A stretch of DNA of 64,000 nucleotides from DATKAS01 sp963773315 (GCA_963773315.1 CAVZAF010000002.1:310001-374000), one strand, 5' to 3'. Shown: positions 8,479 through 17,950, counted from the stretch's first letter. A program made the numbers and translations. Notes: generated by a model from the sequence alone, not told the origin.

Positions 8479-9222
8479 CGCTGACGACCCGACCACGCCG
8501 CCGTCGGTCTCAGGGCGTCGAGGCGAGGAAGTCGCGACCAGGAACCCGGCGAAGAGCACTGTCACGCCGATCGTCAGGGTGACGGCGAACGCCTTGGACG
8601 CGCCGAGCCGTCCGTTCAGCAGCCCACTCGCGCCGAGGATGAGCGTTCCCGCCGCGATCAGAGCGTTGCCCACGGCTAGCCGCTTCGGATGCGCGGCGAG
8701 GCCGCGCCCGCGCGTGCGCTCGCGTCCGCCGACCACCCGCCAGAGCGACAGGACCGCTCCGCCGAACACGACGAGCGCGCCCCCGGCCGACCCGACCGCG
8801 GCCAGGATGCGCGGCAGCGGCCCGAACACCTCGCTCCCCGTCGGGAGGTCGGTGCCCGAGATCGGGGCCTTCAGCGGCGCGACGACCATCACCCCGGCCG
8901 CGAAGAACGCCGCGCACGTGAGGGTCAGCGCGACGCGGTCGCCGGTGCGCTGACCGGCAAACAGATACACCGTCCCGAGGGCGAGGTACGGCACGTTCAA
9001 GATCGCGCCGAAGAGGAAGAAGACCCGGAACGTCGGGCCCGTGAAGCCCACCGATGATCCGAGCCACAGGGCGCTCGAGGCGATCGCGAACATGCCGAGG
9101 GCGACCGTCCACGCCAGGTCGTGGCGCCGCCGCCGGCTGAGCCACCGGTCGAGGGTGCAGAAGGTGAATGCCACGGCGACGAGCGTCGCGGCGGCCGCGA
9201 GCGCGGCCTGGGCGGTGACCAC
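8431..9222 (-). CDS. Integral membrane protein, about seven helices, unknown family
   Basis: About 263 residues from GTG 9222, with seven strongly hydrophobic segments separated by short loops. Examples are AALAAAATLVAVAFTFCTLD, VALGMFAIASSALWLGSSVG and ALIAAGTLILGASGLL. No motif points to a transporter or enzyme. Its last 48 nt overlap tail-to-tail with the acyl-CoA synthetase gene, an unusually long convergent overlap. Downstream on the opposite strand is rex. I do not recognise the family. Confidence 0.68.
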   Translation of the reverse strand: MVTAQAALAAAATLVAVAFTFCTLDRWLSRRRRHDLAWTVALGMFAIASSALWLGSSVGFTGPTFRVFFLFGAILNVPYLALGTVYLFAGQRTGDRVALTLTCAAFFAAGVMVVAPLKAPISGTDLPTGSEVFGPLPRILAAVGSAGGALVVFGGAVLSLWRVVGGRERTRGRGLAAHPKRLAVGNALIAAGTLILGASGLLNGRLGASKAFAVTLTIGVTVLFAGFLVATSSPRRPETDGGVVGSSASAERLAEDLPSPALG

Positions 9223-9276
9223 GAGACCGCAGCGTAAGGGGCCGCGAGGACCCAGACGTACGCAGCGCGAGGGGCT

Positions 9277-9294
9277 TTGTGAACTCGCGCACGT
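9277..9294 (+). promoter_or_regulatory. Candidate Rex operator upstream of rex
   Basis: TTGTGAACTCGCGCACGT agrees with the Streptomyces Rex operator TTGTGAACGCGTTCACAA at 13 of 18 positions. The left half-site is perfect, the right half weak. It lies where the -35 would be for the TACCCT box at 9300-9305, so binding would block rex transcription. Rex autoregulation through such a site is known in Streptomyces. Confidence 0.5.
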
Positions 9295-9314
9295 GGGCGT
9301 ACCCTGCCTCGGGC

Positions 9315-9974
9315 ATGGCTGACCGAGCGCGCCGGCGCATCCCCGAGGCCACGGTCGCCCGGCTTCCGGTCTACGTGCGGATCCTCCTCGAGGTCGCGGA
9401 GTCGAGGACTGCGACGATCTCGTCCGAGCGGCTCGCCGAGATGGCCGGCGTGAACGCCGCAAAGGTCCGCAAGGATCTCTCCTACCTGGGCTCCTACGGC
9501 ACTCGTGGAGTCGGGTACGACGTGGAGTACCTCCTCTTCCAGATGAGCCGCGAGCTCGGCCTGACCCACGACTGGCCGGTGGTCATCGTCGGTGCGGGCA
9601 ACCTCGGTCACGCGCTCGCCAACTACGGCGGATTCGACGAGCGGGGCTTCCCCGTGGCCGCGATCGTCGACATCGACGAGGCGAAGGTCGGCACGAAGGT
9701 GGGTGCGGCCAAGGTCCGCCACCTCGATGACCTGCCCGACATCGTCGGAGCACTGTCGGACGTGATCGGGATCATCGCCACCCCGGCGGCGGGAGCCCAG
9801 GAGGTCGCAGATCGGCTCGTGGCAGCCGGAGTCACGTCGATCCTGAACTTCGCGCCCGCGGTGCTCACCGTGCCCCGGGGCGTGTCGCTGCGGAAGGTCG
9901 ACCTCGCGGTCGAGCTGCAGATCCTCAGCTTCTATCAGCAACGTCGCGGTGGCGACCGGATCGCGAGCGCGTAG
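9315..9974 (+). CDS. rex: Redox-sensing transcriptional repressor Rex
   Basis: Senses the NADH/NAD+ ratio; NADH binding releases it from DNA. A protein of 219 residues with the N-terminal winged helix (IPEATVARLPVYVRILLEVA, then AAKVRKDLSYLGSYGTRGVG at about residues 42-61) and a Rossmann domain starting at VVIVGAGNLGHALANYGGF. A C-terminal domain-swapped helix follows. ATG 9315 fits homologues exactly; TACCCT lies 9 nt upstream without a Shine-Dalgarno. It precedes hemA as in the Streptomyces rex-hemACD operon. A near-consensus operator lies before the bc/complex I operon at 20210, its likely main target here. Confidence 0.95.
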   Translation: MADRARRRIPEATVARLPVYVRILLEVAESRTATISSERLAEMAGVNAAKVRKDLSYLGSYGTRGVGYDVEYLLFQMSRELGLTHDWPVVIVGAGNLGHALANYGGFDERGFPVAAIVDIDEAKVGTKVGAAKVRHLDDLPDIVGALSDVIGIIATPAAGAQEVADRLVAAGVTSILNFAPAVLTVPRGVSLRKVDLAVELQILSFYQQRRGGDRIASA

Positions 9975-9993
9975 GCAGACCTAGAGTGAACCC

Positions 9994-11253
9994 GTGTCGG
10001 TAGTCGTCATCGGTCTGAACCACCGCATCGCTCCGCTCGAAATCCTCGAGCGCACGAGCGTCGACGGTGCGAGCCTGCCGAAGGCTCTCGACGACCTCTG
10101 CTCCCGGCCGAACATCACCGAAGCCGTCTTGCTCTCGACGTGCAACCGCACCGAGGTGTACGTCGTCGCCGAGCGCTTCCACGGCGCGTACTCCGACGTG
10201 CGCGACTTCATCGCGCAGCACGCCGGCCTCGCGCCTGAGGCCCTCACGTACCACCTCTACAGCCACTTCGACGAGGGCGCCGCGAACCACCTCTTCGCCG
10301 TGGCGGCCGGTCTCGACTCCGCCGTGCTCGGCGAGAGCGAGATCCTCGGGCAAGTCCGCGACGCGTGGGAGGCAGCGAAGGGTCATGGCTCGGCTCGAGC
10401 CACGCTCAACGCGCTGTTCCGGCACGCGCTCGAGGTCGGCAAGCGAGTGCGCACCGAGACGGGGCTCTCGCGTCACACCGCGTCGGTGTCGATGGCTGCG
10501 GTCGCGATGGCCGACGACGCGCTGGGCGGCCTCGCCGGCCGACGGGTGCTCGTGCTCGGCGCGGGCGACATCGGCGAGGGGATGGCGGTCGCGCTCGCCG
10601 ACTCGGGTGTGGCCGAGGTGCTCGTTGCGAACCGCACGTTCGATCGCGCCGATCACCTCGCGACGCGGCTCGGCGGTCGTCCGGTTCGGCTGCTCGAGCT
10701 GGCCGATGCCCTGACCGAGGTCGACGTGCTGCTCACCTCCACCGGTGCTCGTTCGATCCTGGTCGAGCATGCCGACCTCGCGCCCGTCATGGCGGCGAGG
10801 CCGGGTCGCCCGCTGCTCGTGGTCGACGTGGCGGTGCCACGCGACGTCGATCCCGGCGTCGCGTCGATCCCCGGCGTGACGTTGCTCGACATCGACGACC
10901 TGCGGGCGTTCGCCGACCGCGGCATCCAAGAGCGTCGCAACGAGATCCCCGCTGCGCAGGGCATCGTCGACGACGAGGTCGCGCGCTGGATCGATCACTC
11001 GACCGCACGTGAGGTCGCGCCGCTCATCGCCGCCATGCGCGAGTGGGCCGACAGCGTCCGCGAGGGCGAGCTCGATCGGGCCAAGACTCGGCTCGAGGCA
11101 CTCGAACCAAAGCAGCGCGAGGCGGTCGAGGCCATCACTCGGGGCATCGTCGCGAAGCTGCTGCACGAGCCGACAGTGCGCTTGAAGGAGGTCGCCGGAA
11201 CCCAGCGGGGCGAGCGGCTCTCCGAAGCGCTGCGCGACCTCTTCTCGCTCTAG
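9994..11253 (+). CDS. hemA: Glutamyl-tRNA reductase
   Basis: First committed step of C5-pathway tetrapyrrole synthesis: reduces glutamyl-tRNA(Glu) to glutamate-1-semialdehyde with NADPH. A protein of 419 residues, with the catalytic Cys at position 50 in LLSTCNRTEVYVVAERF. The substrate-binding LGESEILGQVRDAWEAA segment, the Rossmann motif VLVLGAGDIGEGMAVAL and a C-terminal dimerisation domain are also present. GTG 9994 is preceded by TAGAGT (9982-9987) with only 6 nt between, so the mRNA is probably leaderless. It sits 19 nt after rex and heads the hem genes; read-through from rex is also possible. Confidence 0.96.
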   Translation: MSVVVIGLNHRIAPLEILERTSVDGASLPKALDDLCSRPNITEAVLLSTCNRTEVYVVAERFHGAYSDVRDFIAQHAGLAPEALTYHLYSHFDEGAANHLFAVAAGLDSAVLGESEILGQVRDAWEAAKGHGSARATLNALFRHALEVGKRVRTETGLSRHTASVSMAAVAMADDALGGLAGRRVLVLGAGDIGEGMAVALADSGVAEVLVANRTFDRADHLATRLGGRPVRLLELADALTEVDVLLTSTGARSILVEHADLAPVMAARPGRPLLVVDVAVPRDVDPGVASIPGVTLLDIDDLRAFADRGIQERRNEIPAAQGIVDDEVARWIDHSTAREVAPLIAAMREWADSVREGELDRAKTRLEALEPKQREAVEAITRGIVAKLLHEPTVRLKEVAGTQRGERLSEALRDLFSL

Positions 11254-11268
11254 GCATCGGCGCGCGCC

Positions 11269-12162
11269 GTGCGGGTGCGGATCGCGACGCGAGGGAGCCC
11301 CCTTGCTCGCTGGCAAGCCGAACGTGTCGGTGCGCTGCTGCGCGCGGACGACGCGTCGATCGATGTCGAGCTCGTGATCGTCGAGACGCTCGGCGATCGC
11401 ACGCGCGACCGGCCGATCCACGAGCTCGGCGGCCAGGGCGTGTTCGTGAAGGAGGTGCAATCCGCGGTGCTCGAAGGGCACGCGGACGTCGCAGTGCACT
11501 CCGCGAAGGATCTTCCGTCGATGCCTGCACCGGGGCTCGTCATCGCCGCGGTCCCCGAGAGGGGAGACGCCCGCGACGCGCTCGTCGGCCGCGCCCTTGC
11601 TGATCTCGGGCCGGGTGCGACCGTCGCGACCGGATCGGTGCGCCGCCGCGCACAGCTCGCGCACCTTCGCCCCGACCTCGAGTTCGTCGAGCTCCGCGGC
11701 AACATCCAGACACGCCTGTCGAAGGTGCCGACCGACGGTGCCCTCGTGATGGCGGTCGCCGCGCTCGACCGGCTCGGCTTCGGTGCGCTGATCGCTCAAG
11801 CGCTCGACCCGAGCGTGATGCTGCCGCAGGTCGCGCAAGGCGCGCTCGCGGTCGAGTGCCGCGACGACGACGGCCCGACGCGCGAGCTGCTGTCCGGCAT
11901 CGAGCACGCGCCGAGTCGGCTCGCGGTGGATGGCGAGCGCGCGTTCCTCGCCGCGCTCGGAGGCGGCTGCGACCTCCCGGTCGGCGCGCACGCGGTCGCC
12001 ATCGAAGATGGGTGGCGTTGCGAAGGCCTCATCGCCGACCTCGCCGGCACGACCGTGCTGCGCCACGCCGAACTCGGCCGCGATCCGGTCTCGCTGGGAG
12101 CGAGCGTCGGACGGGTGCTGCTCGACGAACGGGGTGGTTCGGCCCTCCTGGCCCGGTCCTAG
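11269..12162 (+). CDS. hemC: Hydroxymethylbilane synthase (porphobilinogen deaminase)
   Basis: Condenses four porphobilinogen units into hydroxymethylbilane. A 297-residue protein beginning RVRIATRGSPLARWQAERV, with HSAKDLPSMPAPGL, the substrate-binding arginines in GSVRRRAQLAHLRPDL, and the dipyrromethane-cofactor Cys in LGGGCDLPVGAHA near residue 241. It starts at GTG 11269, 15 nt after hemA, and is probably on the same transcript. Confidence 0.96.
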   Translation: MRVRIATRGSPLARWQAERVGALLRADDASIDVELVIVETLGDRTRDRPIHELGGQGVFVKEVQSAVLEGHADVAVHSAKDLPSMPAPGLVIAAVPERGDARDALVGRALADLGPGATVATGSVRRRAQLAHLRPDLEFVELRGNIQTRLSKVPTDGALVMAVAALDRLGFGALIAQALDPSVMLPQVAQGALAVECRDDDGPTRELLSGIEHAPSRLAVDGERAFLAALGGGCDLPVGAHAVAIEDGWRCEGLIADLAGTTVLRHAELGRDPVSLGASVGRVLLDERGGSALLARS

Positions 12163-12186
12163 ATGACACAGCCGTAGCATCGCCGC

Positions 12187-13524
12187 ATGGCCGAGCAGCT
12201 CACCGGAGAGGTGACCGAGCTCCTGCAGGAGCTCATCCGCAACCAGTGCGTCAACGATGGCAGTCCCGAGTCCGGTGAGGAGGAGCGGAGCGCGACCTTG
12301 CTCCGGGACTACCTCGAGGGCGTGGGCCTCGACCTCACGAGCTTCGAGTCCCTGCCGGGGCGCCGCTCGCTCGTCGCGCGCATCGAAGGCAGCGACCCTG
12401 CCGCGCCGTCGCTCTGCCTGATGGGACACACCGACGTCGTGCCGGTGACCGCGAGTGGCTGGTCGCGCGATCCGTTCGGCGGCGAGCTCGTCGACGGTGA
12501 GGTGTGGGGCCGGGGCGCGATCGACATGCTCAACCTCACGGCGTCGATGGCGGTCGCCACCAAACACCTCGCGCGCACCGGCTTTCGCCCGAAGGGCACG
12601 TTGCTCTACTTCGCCGTCGCCGATGAGGAGGCGGGCGGTCACTGGGGAGCGGAGTGGGCGCTCGATCACGAGCGTGACGCCGTCGCTGCGGACTACGTCG
12701 TCACCGAGTCGGGCGGCCTCGTGATGGACACGCGCTCGGGTCAGCGGGTGACGATCACCGTCGCGGAGAAGGGCGTGATGTGGCGACGCCTGCGCGTGCG
12801 CGGCACGCCGGGCCACGGGTCAGCGCCATTCGGTGCCGACAATGCCCTCGTGAAGGCGGCCGAGGTCGTGCGCCGCCTCGCGGCCTACGAGCCCCGCGCG
12901 CAGATCCTCGACCTCTGGGAGAACTACGTCGACGCGTTCGACCTCACCGATGCCGAGCGCAAGGCACTTCGCGATCCCGACACGTTGATGCAGACCTGCC
13001 GCGACCTCTCCGACCAAGGCGTCGCGAAGCTCGCTCACGCGTGCACGCACACGACGTTCTCGCCGAACGTCGCCCACGGCGGCGTGAAGACGAACGTGAT
13101 CCCGGACGTCGTCGACCTCGACATCGACATCCGAGTGATGCCTGGTGAGACCGACGAAGACGTGCGCAAGCACATCGACACCGCACTCGGCGATCTGAGT
13201 GGCGAGGTGGAGCTCACCATCTTGCAGTCGGGTGAGTACACGAGGTCGCCGATCGACACACCGCTCTACGGCGCGCTCGAGAAGGTCGCGCAGCGGGTGT
13301 ACCCGCAGGCGACGTTGATGCCGGTGATGACCGTTGGTGGCACCGACGCACGCTTCTACCGGAGCTCGGGTGCGCTCGCGTACGGCTTCGGTCTGATGAG
13401 TCCCGACGTCACCTACCAGAAGTTCCGCTCGCGCTTCCACGGCAACGACGAGCGCGTCGACGTCGAGTCGTTGCGGCTCACGACCGACTGCTGGCTGTCG
13501 TTGTGCCAAGACGTGCTCGGGTGA
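12187..13524 (+). CDS. M20 family metallopeptidase/deacylase
   Basis: A di-zinc amidohydrolase of the M20 family (ArgE/DapE/carboxypeptidase G2 group), 445 residues. Zinc and catalytic motifs: LCLMGHTDVVPV (His, Asp), GRGAIDM (bridging Asp), FAVADEEAGGH (general-base Glu then Glu ligand), a small dimerisation lid domain around residues 200-330, and a C-terminal FHGNDERV with the last His. TAGCAT at 12175-12180 sits 6 nt before ATG 12187, giving it its own leaderless start. It lies between hemC and hemD and overlaps hemD by GTGA; no haem role is known for M20 enzymes. The substrate is unknown. Confidence 0.88.
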   Translation: MAEQLTGEVTELLQELIRNQCVNDGSPESGEEERSATLLRDYLEGVGLDLTSFESLPGRRSLVARIEGSDPAAPSLCLMGHTDVVPVTASGWSRDPFGGELVDGEVWGRGAIDMLNLTASMAVATKHLARTGFRPKGTLLYFAVADEEAGGHWGAEWALDHERDAVAADYVVTESGGLVMDTRSGQRVTITVAEKGVMWRRLRVRGTPGHGSAPFGADNALVKAAEVVRRLAAYEPRAQILDLWENYVDAFDLTDAERKALRDPDTLMQTCRDLSDQGVAKLAHACTHTTFSPNVAHGGVKTNVIPDVVDLDIDIRVMPGETDEDVRKHIDTALGDLSGEVELTILQSGEYTRSPIDTPLYGALEKVAQRVYPQATLMPVMTVGGTDARFYRSSGALAYGFGLMSPDVTYQKFRSRFHGNDERVDVESLRLTTDCWLSLCQDVLG

Positions 13525-14255
13525 GACGGGTCGGCCCGCTCGCGGGGCGGAGGGTCGTCGTGACGAGAGCGACCGAGCAAGTGGGTGACCTCGTCGAGCG
13601 CTTGCAGATCCTCGGTGCCGAACCGATCGAGGTGCCGCTCATCGCGGTCGTCGACGCCTCGGACGGCGGTGCTGCGCTCCGCGCCGCGCTCGAGACGCCG
13701 CCCGACTGGATCGTGGTGACGTCCGCGAACGGTGCCGCCCGCGTCCTCGACGCGATGCCCGAGTCGTGCCTTGACTCGTGTCGTTTCGCCGTCGTCGGTC
13801 CGATGACAGCGTCGGTGCTCGAGCGCGCCGGCGTGCAGCCCGACCTGATCCCGACGCGGTTCGTCGCGGAGAGCCTCGTCGAGGTGTTCCCGCTCGGCTC
13901 GGGGCGTGTGGTCGTCGCGCAGGCAGCCGGTGCGCGGTCGGTCGTCGCCGACGGCGTCGCCGCGAAGGGCTGGCACGTCGAGGTCGTCGAGGCCTACCGC
14001 ACGATCCCGGTGACGCCGACGCCCGAGGCGCTCGCGGCGGCGAAGGCAAGCGACGCCATCCTCTTCACGTCGGCCTCGACCGTGACGTCGTTCCTCATCG
14101 CGGCCGGCGCCGATGCCGTGCCGCCAGTCGTCGTGTGCATCGGTCCGATCACTGCGGCCGCGGCTGCCGACGTGGGGATCGCAGTGACCGCGGTGCCGGA
14201 GGAGCACACGATCCCGGCGATGGTCGCTGCCCTCGCTGATGCCCTCCAGCCGTAG
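13521..14255 (+). CDS. hemD: Uroporphyrinogen-III synthase
   Basis: Cyclises hydroxymethylbilane with inversion of ring D. The family is poorly conserved. The 244-residue protein has two alternating domains: PLAGRRVVVTRATEQVGDLV opens domain 1, WIVVTSANGAARV and FAVVGPMTASVLERAGV follow, and ILFTSASTVTSFL and VCIGPITAAAAADVGI give the second half. GTG 13521 overlaps the stop of the M20 gene. Position between hemC and hemB agrees with the call. Confidence 0.9.
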   Translation: MRRVGPLAGRRVVVTRATEQVGDLVERLQILGAEPIEVPLIAVVDASDGGAALRAALETPPDWIVVTSANGAARVLDAMPESCLDSCRFAVVGPMTASVLERAGVQPDLIPTRFVAESLVEVFPLGSGRVVVAQAAGARSVVADGVAAKGWHVEVVEAYRTIPVTPTPEALAAAKASDAILFTSASTVTSFLIAAGADAVPPVVVCIGPITAAAAADVGIAVTAVPEEHTIPAMVAALADALQP

Positions 14256-14264
14256 GATTCGAAG

Positions 14265-15242
14265 GTGACCTTCCCCACTCGCCGTCCTCGCCGGTTGCGG
14301 CGCACTCCCGCGCTCCGCCGGCTCGTCGCGGAGGCGCAGCTGCAGGTCGACGACCTCGTCGCCCCGCTGTTCGTCCGGGAAGGCATCGACGAACCGCACC
14401 CGATCCCTTCACTGCCCGGTGTCGTCCAGCACACGCGTGAGTCGTTGCGCAAAGAGGTGCGTGAGCTCGCGGATCTCGGCATCCCCGCGGTCGTGCTCTT
14501 CGGCGTGCCGTCGCACAAGGACGCGACTGGCAGCCAGGCGTGGGCCGACGACGGCATCGTGCAGCTCGCGCTTCGCGACCTTCGCGACGAGATGGGCGAT
14601 CGCATCGTCCTCATCGCCGACCTGTGCCTCGACGAGTACACCGACCACGGCCACTGCGGCGTGCTGACCCCGTCGGGTGAGGTCGACAACGACCAAACGC
14701 TGACGTTGTACGCGAAGACCGCGATCGCGCAGGCCGCGGCGGGCGCCGACGTCGTCGCACCGAGCGGGATGATGGACGGCCAGGTGCATGCGATCCGCAC
14801 TGCGCTCGACACGCGCGGCTACGAGACCACGGCGATCCTGGCTTACTCGGCCAAGTACGCGTCGGCGCTGTACGGCCCGTTCCGCGACGCTGTCGACGTG
14901 CACATCGCCGGCGGTGGTGATCGCAACGGCTACCAGCAGGACTGGCACAATGGCCGCGAGGCACTCGAAGAGGTACGCCTCGACATCGCCGAAGGCGCGG
15001 ACATCGTGATGGTGAAGCCGGCGCTCGCGTACCTCGACGTCATCGCCGCCGTGCGCGCCGAGGTCGACGTGCCGGTCGCGGCCTACCACGTGTCGGGTGA
15101 GTACGCCATGATCAAAGCCGCCGCCGAGAACGGATGGATCGACGGCGACGCGGTCGCGGTCGAGCACGTCACTGCGATCAAGCGCGCCGGCGCCGACATC
15201 ATCCTCACGTACCTCGCGCGCGAGCTCGCCGAGCGCCTGTGA
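14265..15242 (+). CDS. hemB: Delta-aminolevulinic acid dehydratase (porphobilinogen synthase)
   Basis: Condenses two 5-aminolevulinate into porphobilinogen. A protein of 325 residues with both active-site lysines, in AYSAKYASALYGPFRDA and in VMVKPALAYLDVI. The metal segment reads DLCLDEYTDHGHCG: the first and third zinc cysteines are present and the middle position is Asp, a mix between the triple-Cys zinc type and the Mg type. GTG 14265 has TAGGAT (14253-14258) 6 nt upstream, overlapping the hemD stop, so a leaderless internal start is likely in addition to read-through. Confidence 0.96.
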   Translation: MTFPTRRPRRLRRTPALRRLVAEAQLQVDDLVAPLFVREGIDEPHPIPSLPGVVQHTRESLRKEVRELADLGIPAVVLFGVPSHKDATGSQAWADDGIVQLALRDLRDEMGDRIVLIADLCLDEYTDHGHCGVLTPSGEVDNDQTLTLYAKTAIAQAAAGADVVAPSGMMDGQVHAIRTALDTRGYETTAILAYSAKYASALYGPFRDAVDVHIAGGGDRNGYQQDWHNGREALEEVRLDIAEGADIVMVKPALAYLDVIAAVRAEVDVPVAAYHVSGEYAMIKAAAENGWIDGDAVAVEHVTAIKRAGADIILTYLARELAERL

Positions 15243-15243
15243 G

Positions 15244-16512
15244 ATGACCGACACCAACGAGGAGTGGTTCGAGCGCGCACAGGCGGTCATCCCCGGCGGC
15301 GTGAACTCGCCGGTGCGCGCGTTCCATTCCGTCGGTGGATCGCCGTACTTCGTCGCCCGCGCCGAGGGCGGCTACGTGTGGGACGTCGAGGGCAAGCGCT
15401 ACACGGACTTCGTGCAGAGCTACGGCGCGATCATCCTCGGCCACGCGCACCCGAAGGTCGTCGAAGCGATCCGGAAGGCGGCCGGTGACGGCACGTCGTA
15501 CGGCGCGCCCACGGCGCGCGAGGTGCTGCTCGCCGAGTCGATCTGCGAGCGCGTGCCGAGCTGCGAGAAGGTGCGCATGGTCAACAGCGGCACCGAGGCG
15601 ACGATGACCGCACTCCGTGTCGCGCGTGGCTTCACCGGCAAGCAGAAGGTCGTGAAGTTCGCGGGCAACTACCACGGCCACGGCGACGCGCTGCTCGCGG
15701 CCGGCGGCAGCGGCGTCGCGACGCTCGGGCTCTCGGGCTCCGCCGGCGTGCCCGCATCAGCGGTCGCGCAGACGGTCGTCGTCCCGTACAACGAGGTGCC
15801 CGAGCTCGACGACGACGTCGCGTGCGTCATCGTGGAGCCTGTCGCCGCGAACATGGGTCTGGTCGCGCCAGCGCCGGGATTCCTCGAAGGCTTGCGGAAG
15901 GCGTGCGACGCGGCGGGCACGCTGCTCGTCTTCGACGAGGTCATCACTGGCTTCCGCCTCGGCGCAGGCGGCGCACAGCAGCACTACGGCGTCACGCCCG
16001 ACCTCACGTGCTTCGGGAAGGTCATCGGCGGCGGGCTTCCCGTAGGCGCGTTCGGAGGCCGCGCGGACGTGATGGAGGTGCTCGCGCCGCTGGGCCCCGT
16101 CTACCAAGCGGGCACGCTCTCGGGGAACCCTCTCGCCACGGCAGCGGGTCTCGCGGTGCTCGGCGAGCTCGACGACGGCGTCTACATGATGATGGAGGGA
16201 CGAGCGGCGCAGCTCGCCGGATGGCTGCGCGACGTGATCAGCGAGGCGGGTCTGCCGATCTCGGTTCCGGTCGTCGGCCCCCTCATCGGCCTCCGCTTCT
16301 CGTCAGAGCCGGCGATCGACTACGACACCGCGAAGCAGACGGACGAGAAGTGCTACGCGGCGTTCTTCCACGCGATGCTCGACCGTGGAGTGGCGTTTGC
16401 TCCCGGGCCATATGAGGTCGCGTTCCCGAGCATCGCTCATTCGAAGGAGGAGCTCGAGCGCGTCGCCGATCTCGCGAGCGCGGCCGCGCAAGAGGTGGCC
16501 GCCGCAGCCTGA
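15244..16512 (+). CDS. hemL: Glutamate-1-semialdehyde 2,1-aminomutase
   Basis: PLP-dependent isomerisation of glutamate-1-semialdehyde to 5-aminolevulinate. A protein of 422 residues beginning with the family hallmark VIPGGVNSPVRAFHSVGG. VNSGTEATMTALRVARGFTG binds the phosphate, LLVFDEVITGFRLG carries the PLP-ring Asp, and the Schiff-base Lys is in TCFGKVIGGGLPVGAFGGR. ATG 15244 lies one base after the hemB stop, so the genes are co-translated. With hemA it supplies precursor to hemB, C and D, making this a complete route to uroporphyrinogen III. Confidence 0.97.
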   Translation: MTDTNEEWFERAQAVIPGGVNSPVRAFHSVGGSPYFVARAEGGYVWDVEGKRYTDFVQSYGAIILGHAHPKVVEAIRKAAGDGTSYGAPTAREVLLAESICERVPSCEKVRMVNSGTEATMTALRVARGFTGKQKVVKFAGNYHGHGDALLAAGGSGVATLGLSGSAGVPASAVAQTVVVPYNEVPELDDDVACVIVEPVAANMGLVAPAPGFLEGLRKACDAAGTLLVFDEVITGFRLGAGGAQQHYGVTPDLTCFGKVIGGGLPVGAFGGRADVMEVLAPLGPVYQAGTLSGNPLATAAGLAVLGELDDGVYMMMEGRAAQLAGWLRDVISEAGLPISVPVVGPLIGLRFSSEPAIDYDTAKQTDEKCYAAFFHAMLDRGVAFAPGPYEVAFPSIAHSKEELERVADLASAAAQEVAAAA

Positions 16513-16536
16513 TTTCGCACTGACTACGGTGCGCCC

Positions 16537-17926
16537 ATGGCTGCCCCCCAAAGCGACGCCCTCGTCCTGTTCGGCATCACCGGCGACCTGGCGAAGAAGA
16601 AGCTGCTGCCTGCCGTCTACCACCTCGCCGCGCGCGACCGGCTGCCGGCGATCGTCCTCGGCGTTGCCTCGCGCGAGCTCGCCGAGGGCGCTCTCGAGCA
16701 GCGGTTCCGTGAAGCCGTCACTGAGGTCGAGCCCAATCCCGACGAGGACGTGATCGAGAACGTGCTCAAGCGCCTGAAGTACGTCTCGGGCGACTACCGC
16801 GAGCAGTCGACGTTCGAAAAGCTCAAGGAGGCGTTGGAAGCCAGCCAGTATCCGCTGTACTTCCTCGCGATCCCCCCGAGCCTCTTCGACGACGTCTCGC
16901 AAGGGCTCGCGACGCAGGGCATCAACAAGGACGGTCGTGTCGTCGTCGAGAAGCCGTTCGGTCGAGACCTCGAGTCGGCCGAAGAGCTCAACGCGATCCT
17001 GCACAGCGTGTTCGACGAGGGCGCGATCTACCGCATCGACCACTTCCTCGGGAAGGAGTCGGTCGAGAACCTGCTCGTCTTCCGCTTCGCGAACTCGTTG
17101 CTGGAGCCGGTCTGGAACAACCACTACATCAACTCGGTGCAGATCACGATGGCCGAAGCCTTCGGCGTCGAAGGGCGCGGCAAGTTCTACGAAGAGGTGG
17201 GTGCGCTGCGCGACGTCGTGCAGAACCACCTGCTGCAAGTGATGGCGCTGCTCGCGATGGATCCGCCGGTCGACGCCAGCGCGGAGAGCCTCTCCGACGA
17301 GAAGGTCAAGCTGTTCAAGCAGGTGCGCGCGGTCGATCCTGCAGAGGCAGTGCGCGGGCAGTTCCGCGGCTACGTCGACGAAGACGGGGTGCACGGCGGT
17401 TCCGACACCGAGACGTTCGTCGCTCTCCGCCTCTGGATCGACTCCTGGCGCTGGGCCGGCGTGCCGTTCCTCATCCGCACGGGGAAGGCGCTCGCGGGCA
17501 CCGCGCTCGAAGCCGTCGTCGAGTTCAAGCCGCCGCCGCGCCTGTTCTTCAAGCAGGCGGGCATGCCGATGCCCGATCCGAACCACCTGCGCTTCCGCCT
17601 GGGCAAGAACGACGGCATCACCTTGCATCTCCAAGCGAAGACACCGGGCGAGAAGATGGTCACGCGGCAGGTCGACCTGCAAGTCAACTACGAGCAGGTG
17701 TTCGGCGCGCGCCAGGAGGCATACGAGCGTCTCATCGACGACGCGATCGCAGGTGACCGCACGCGCTTCGGCCGAGAGGACAGCCTCATCGAGCAGTGGC
17801 GCATCATCGATCCGCTGCTGCGCAACCCCGACCCCGTGCACCTGTACACGAAAGGCACGTGGGGCCCGGAAGCCGCGTCCGCGACTCGCGACAAACGGGA
17901 GCAGCTGGTACGAGCCGATCCTCTAG
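16537..17926 (+). CDS. zwf: Glucose-6-phosphate 1-dehydrogenase, apparent +1 frame break near 17881
   Basis: Oxidises glucose-6-phosphate with NADP+, the entry to the oxidative pentose phosphate pathway. The cofactor motif FGITGDLAKKKLLPAVYHL opens the protein, and the active-site signature RIDHFLGKESVENLL is near residue 165. The frame runs clean to WGPEAAS (17880). The usual C-terminus then continues only after skipping one base, as RLATNGSSWYEPIL with stop TAG 17924-17926. Without the shift the frame runs to 18045 with an unrelated basic tail, across the convergent neighbour. ATG 16537 has TACGGT 6 nt upstream (16525-16530), a leaderless arrangement. Confidence 0.93.
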
Positions 17927-17950
17927 CCCCTGTGGCTCGGGTCGGTCGGC

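Noticed and set aside
9982..9999. Third Rex operator at the hemA start
   Set aside because: Only a GTGAAC half-site is present; the other half does not match, and the bases are explained by the -10 box and start codon.
9925..12816. 963-codon open frame antisense to hemA-hemC and the M20 gene
   Set aside because: High third-position GC keeps the opposite strand open. The product is Arg/Glu/His-rich without domain features, while the plus strand encodes intact conserved enzymes.
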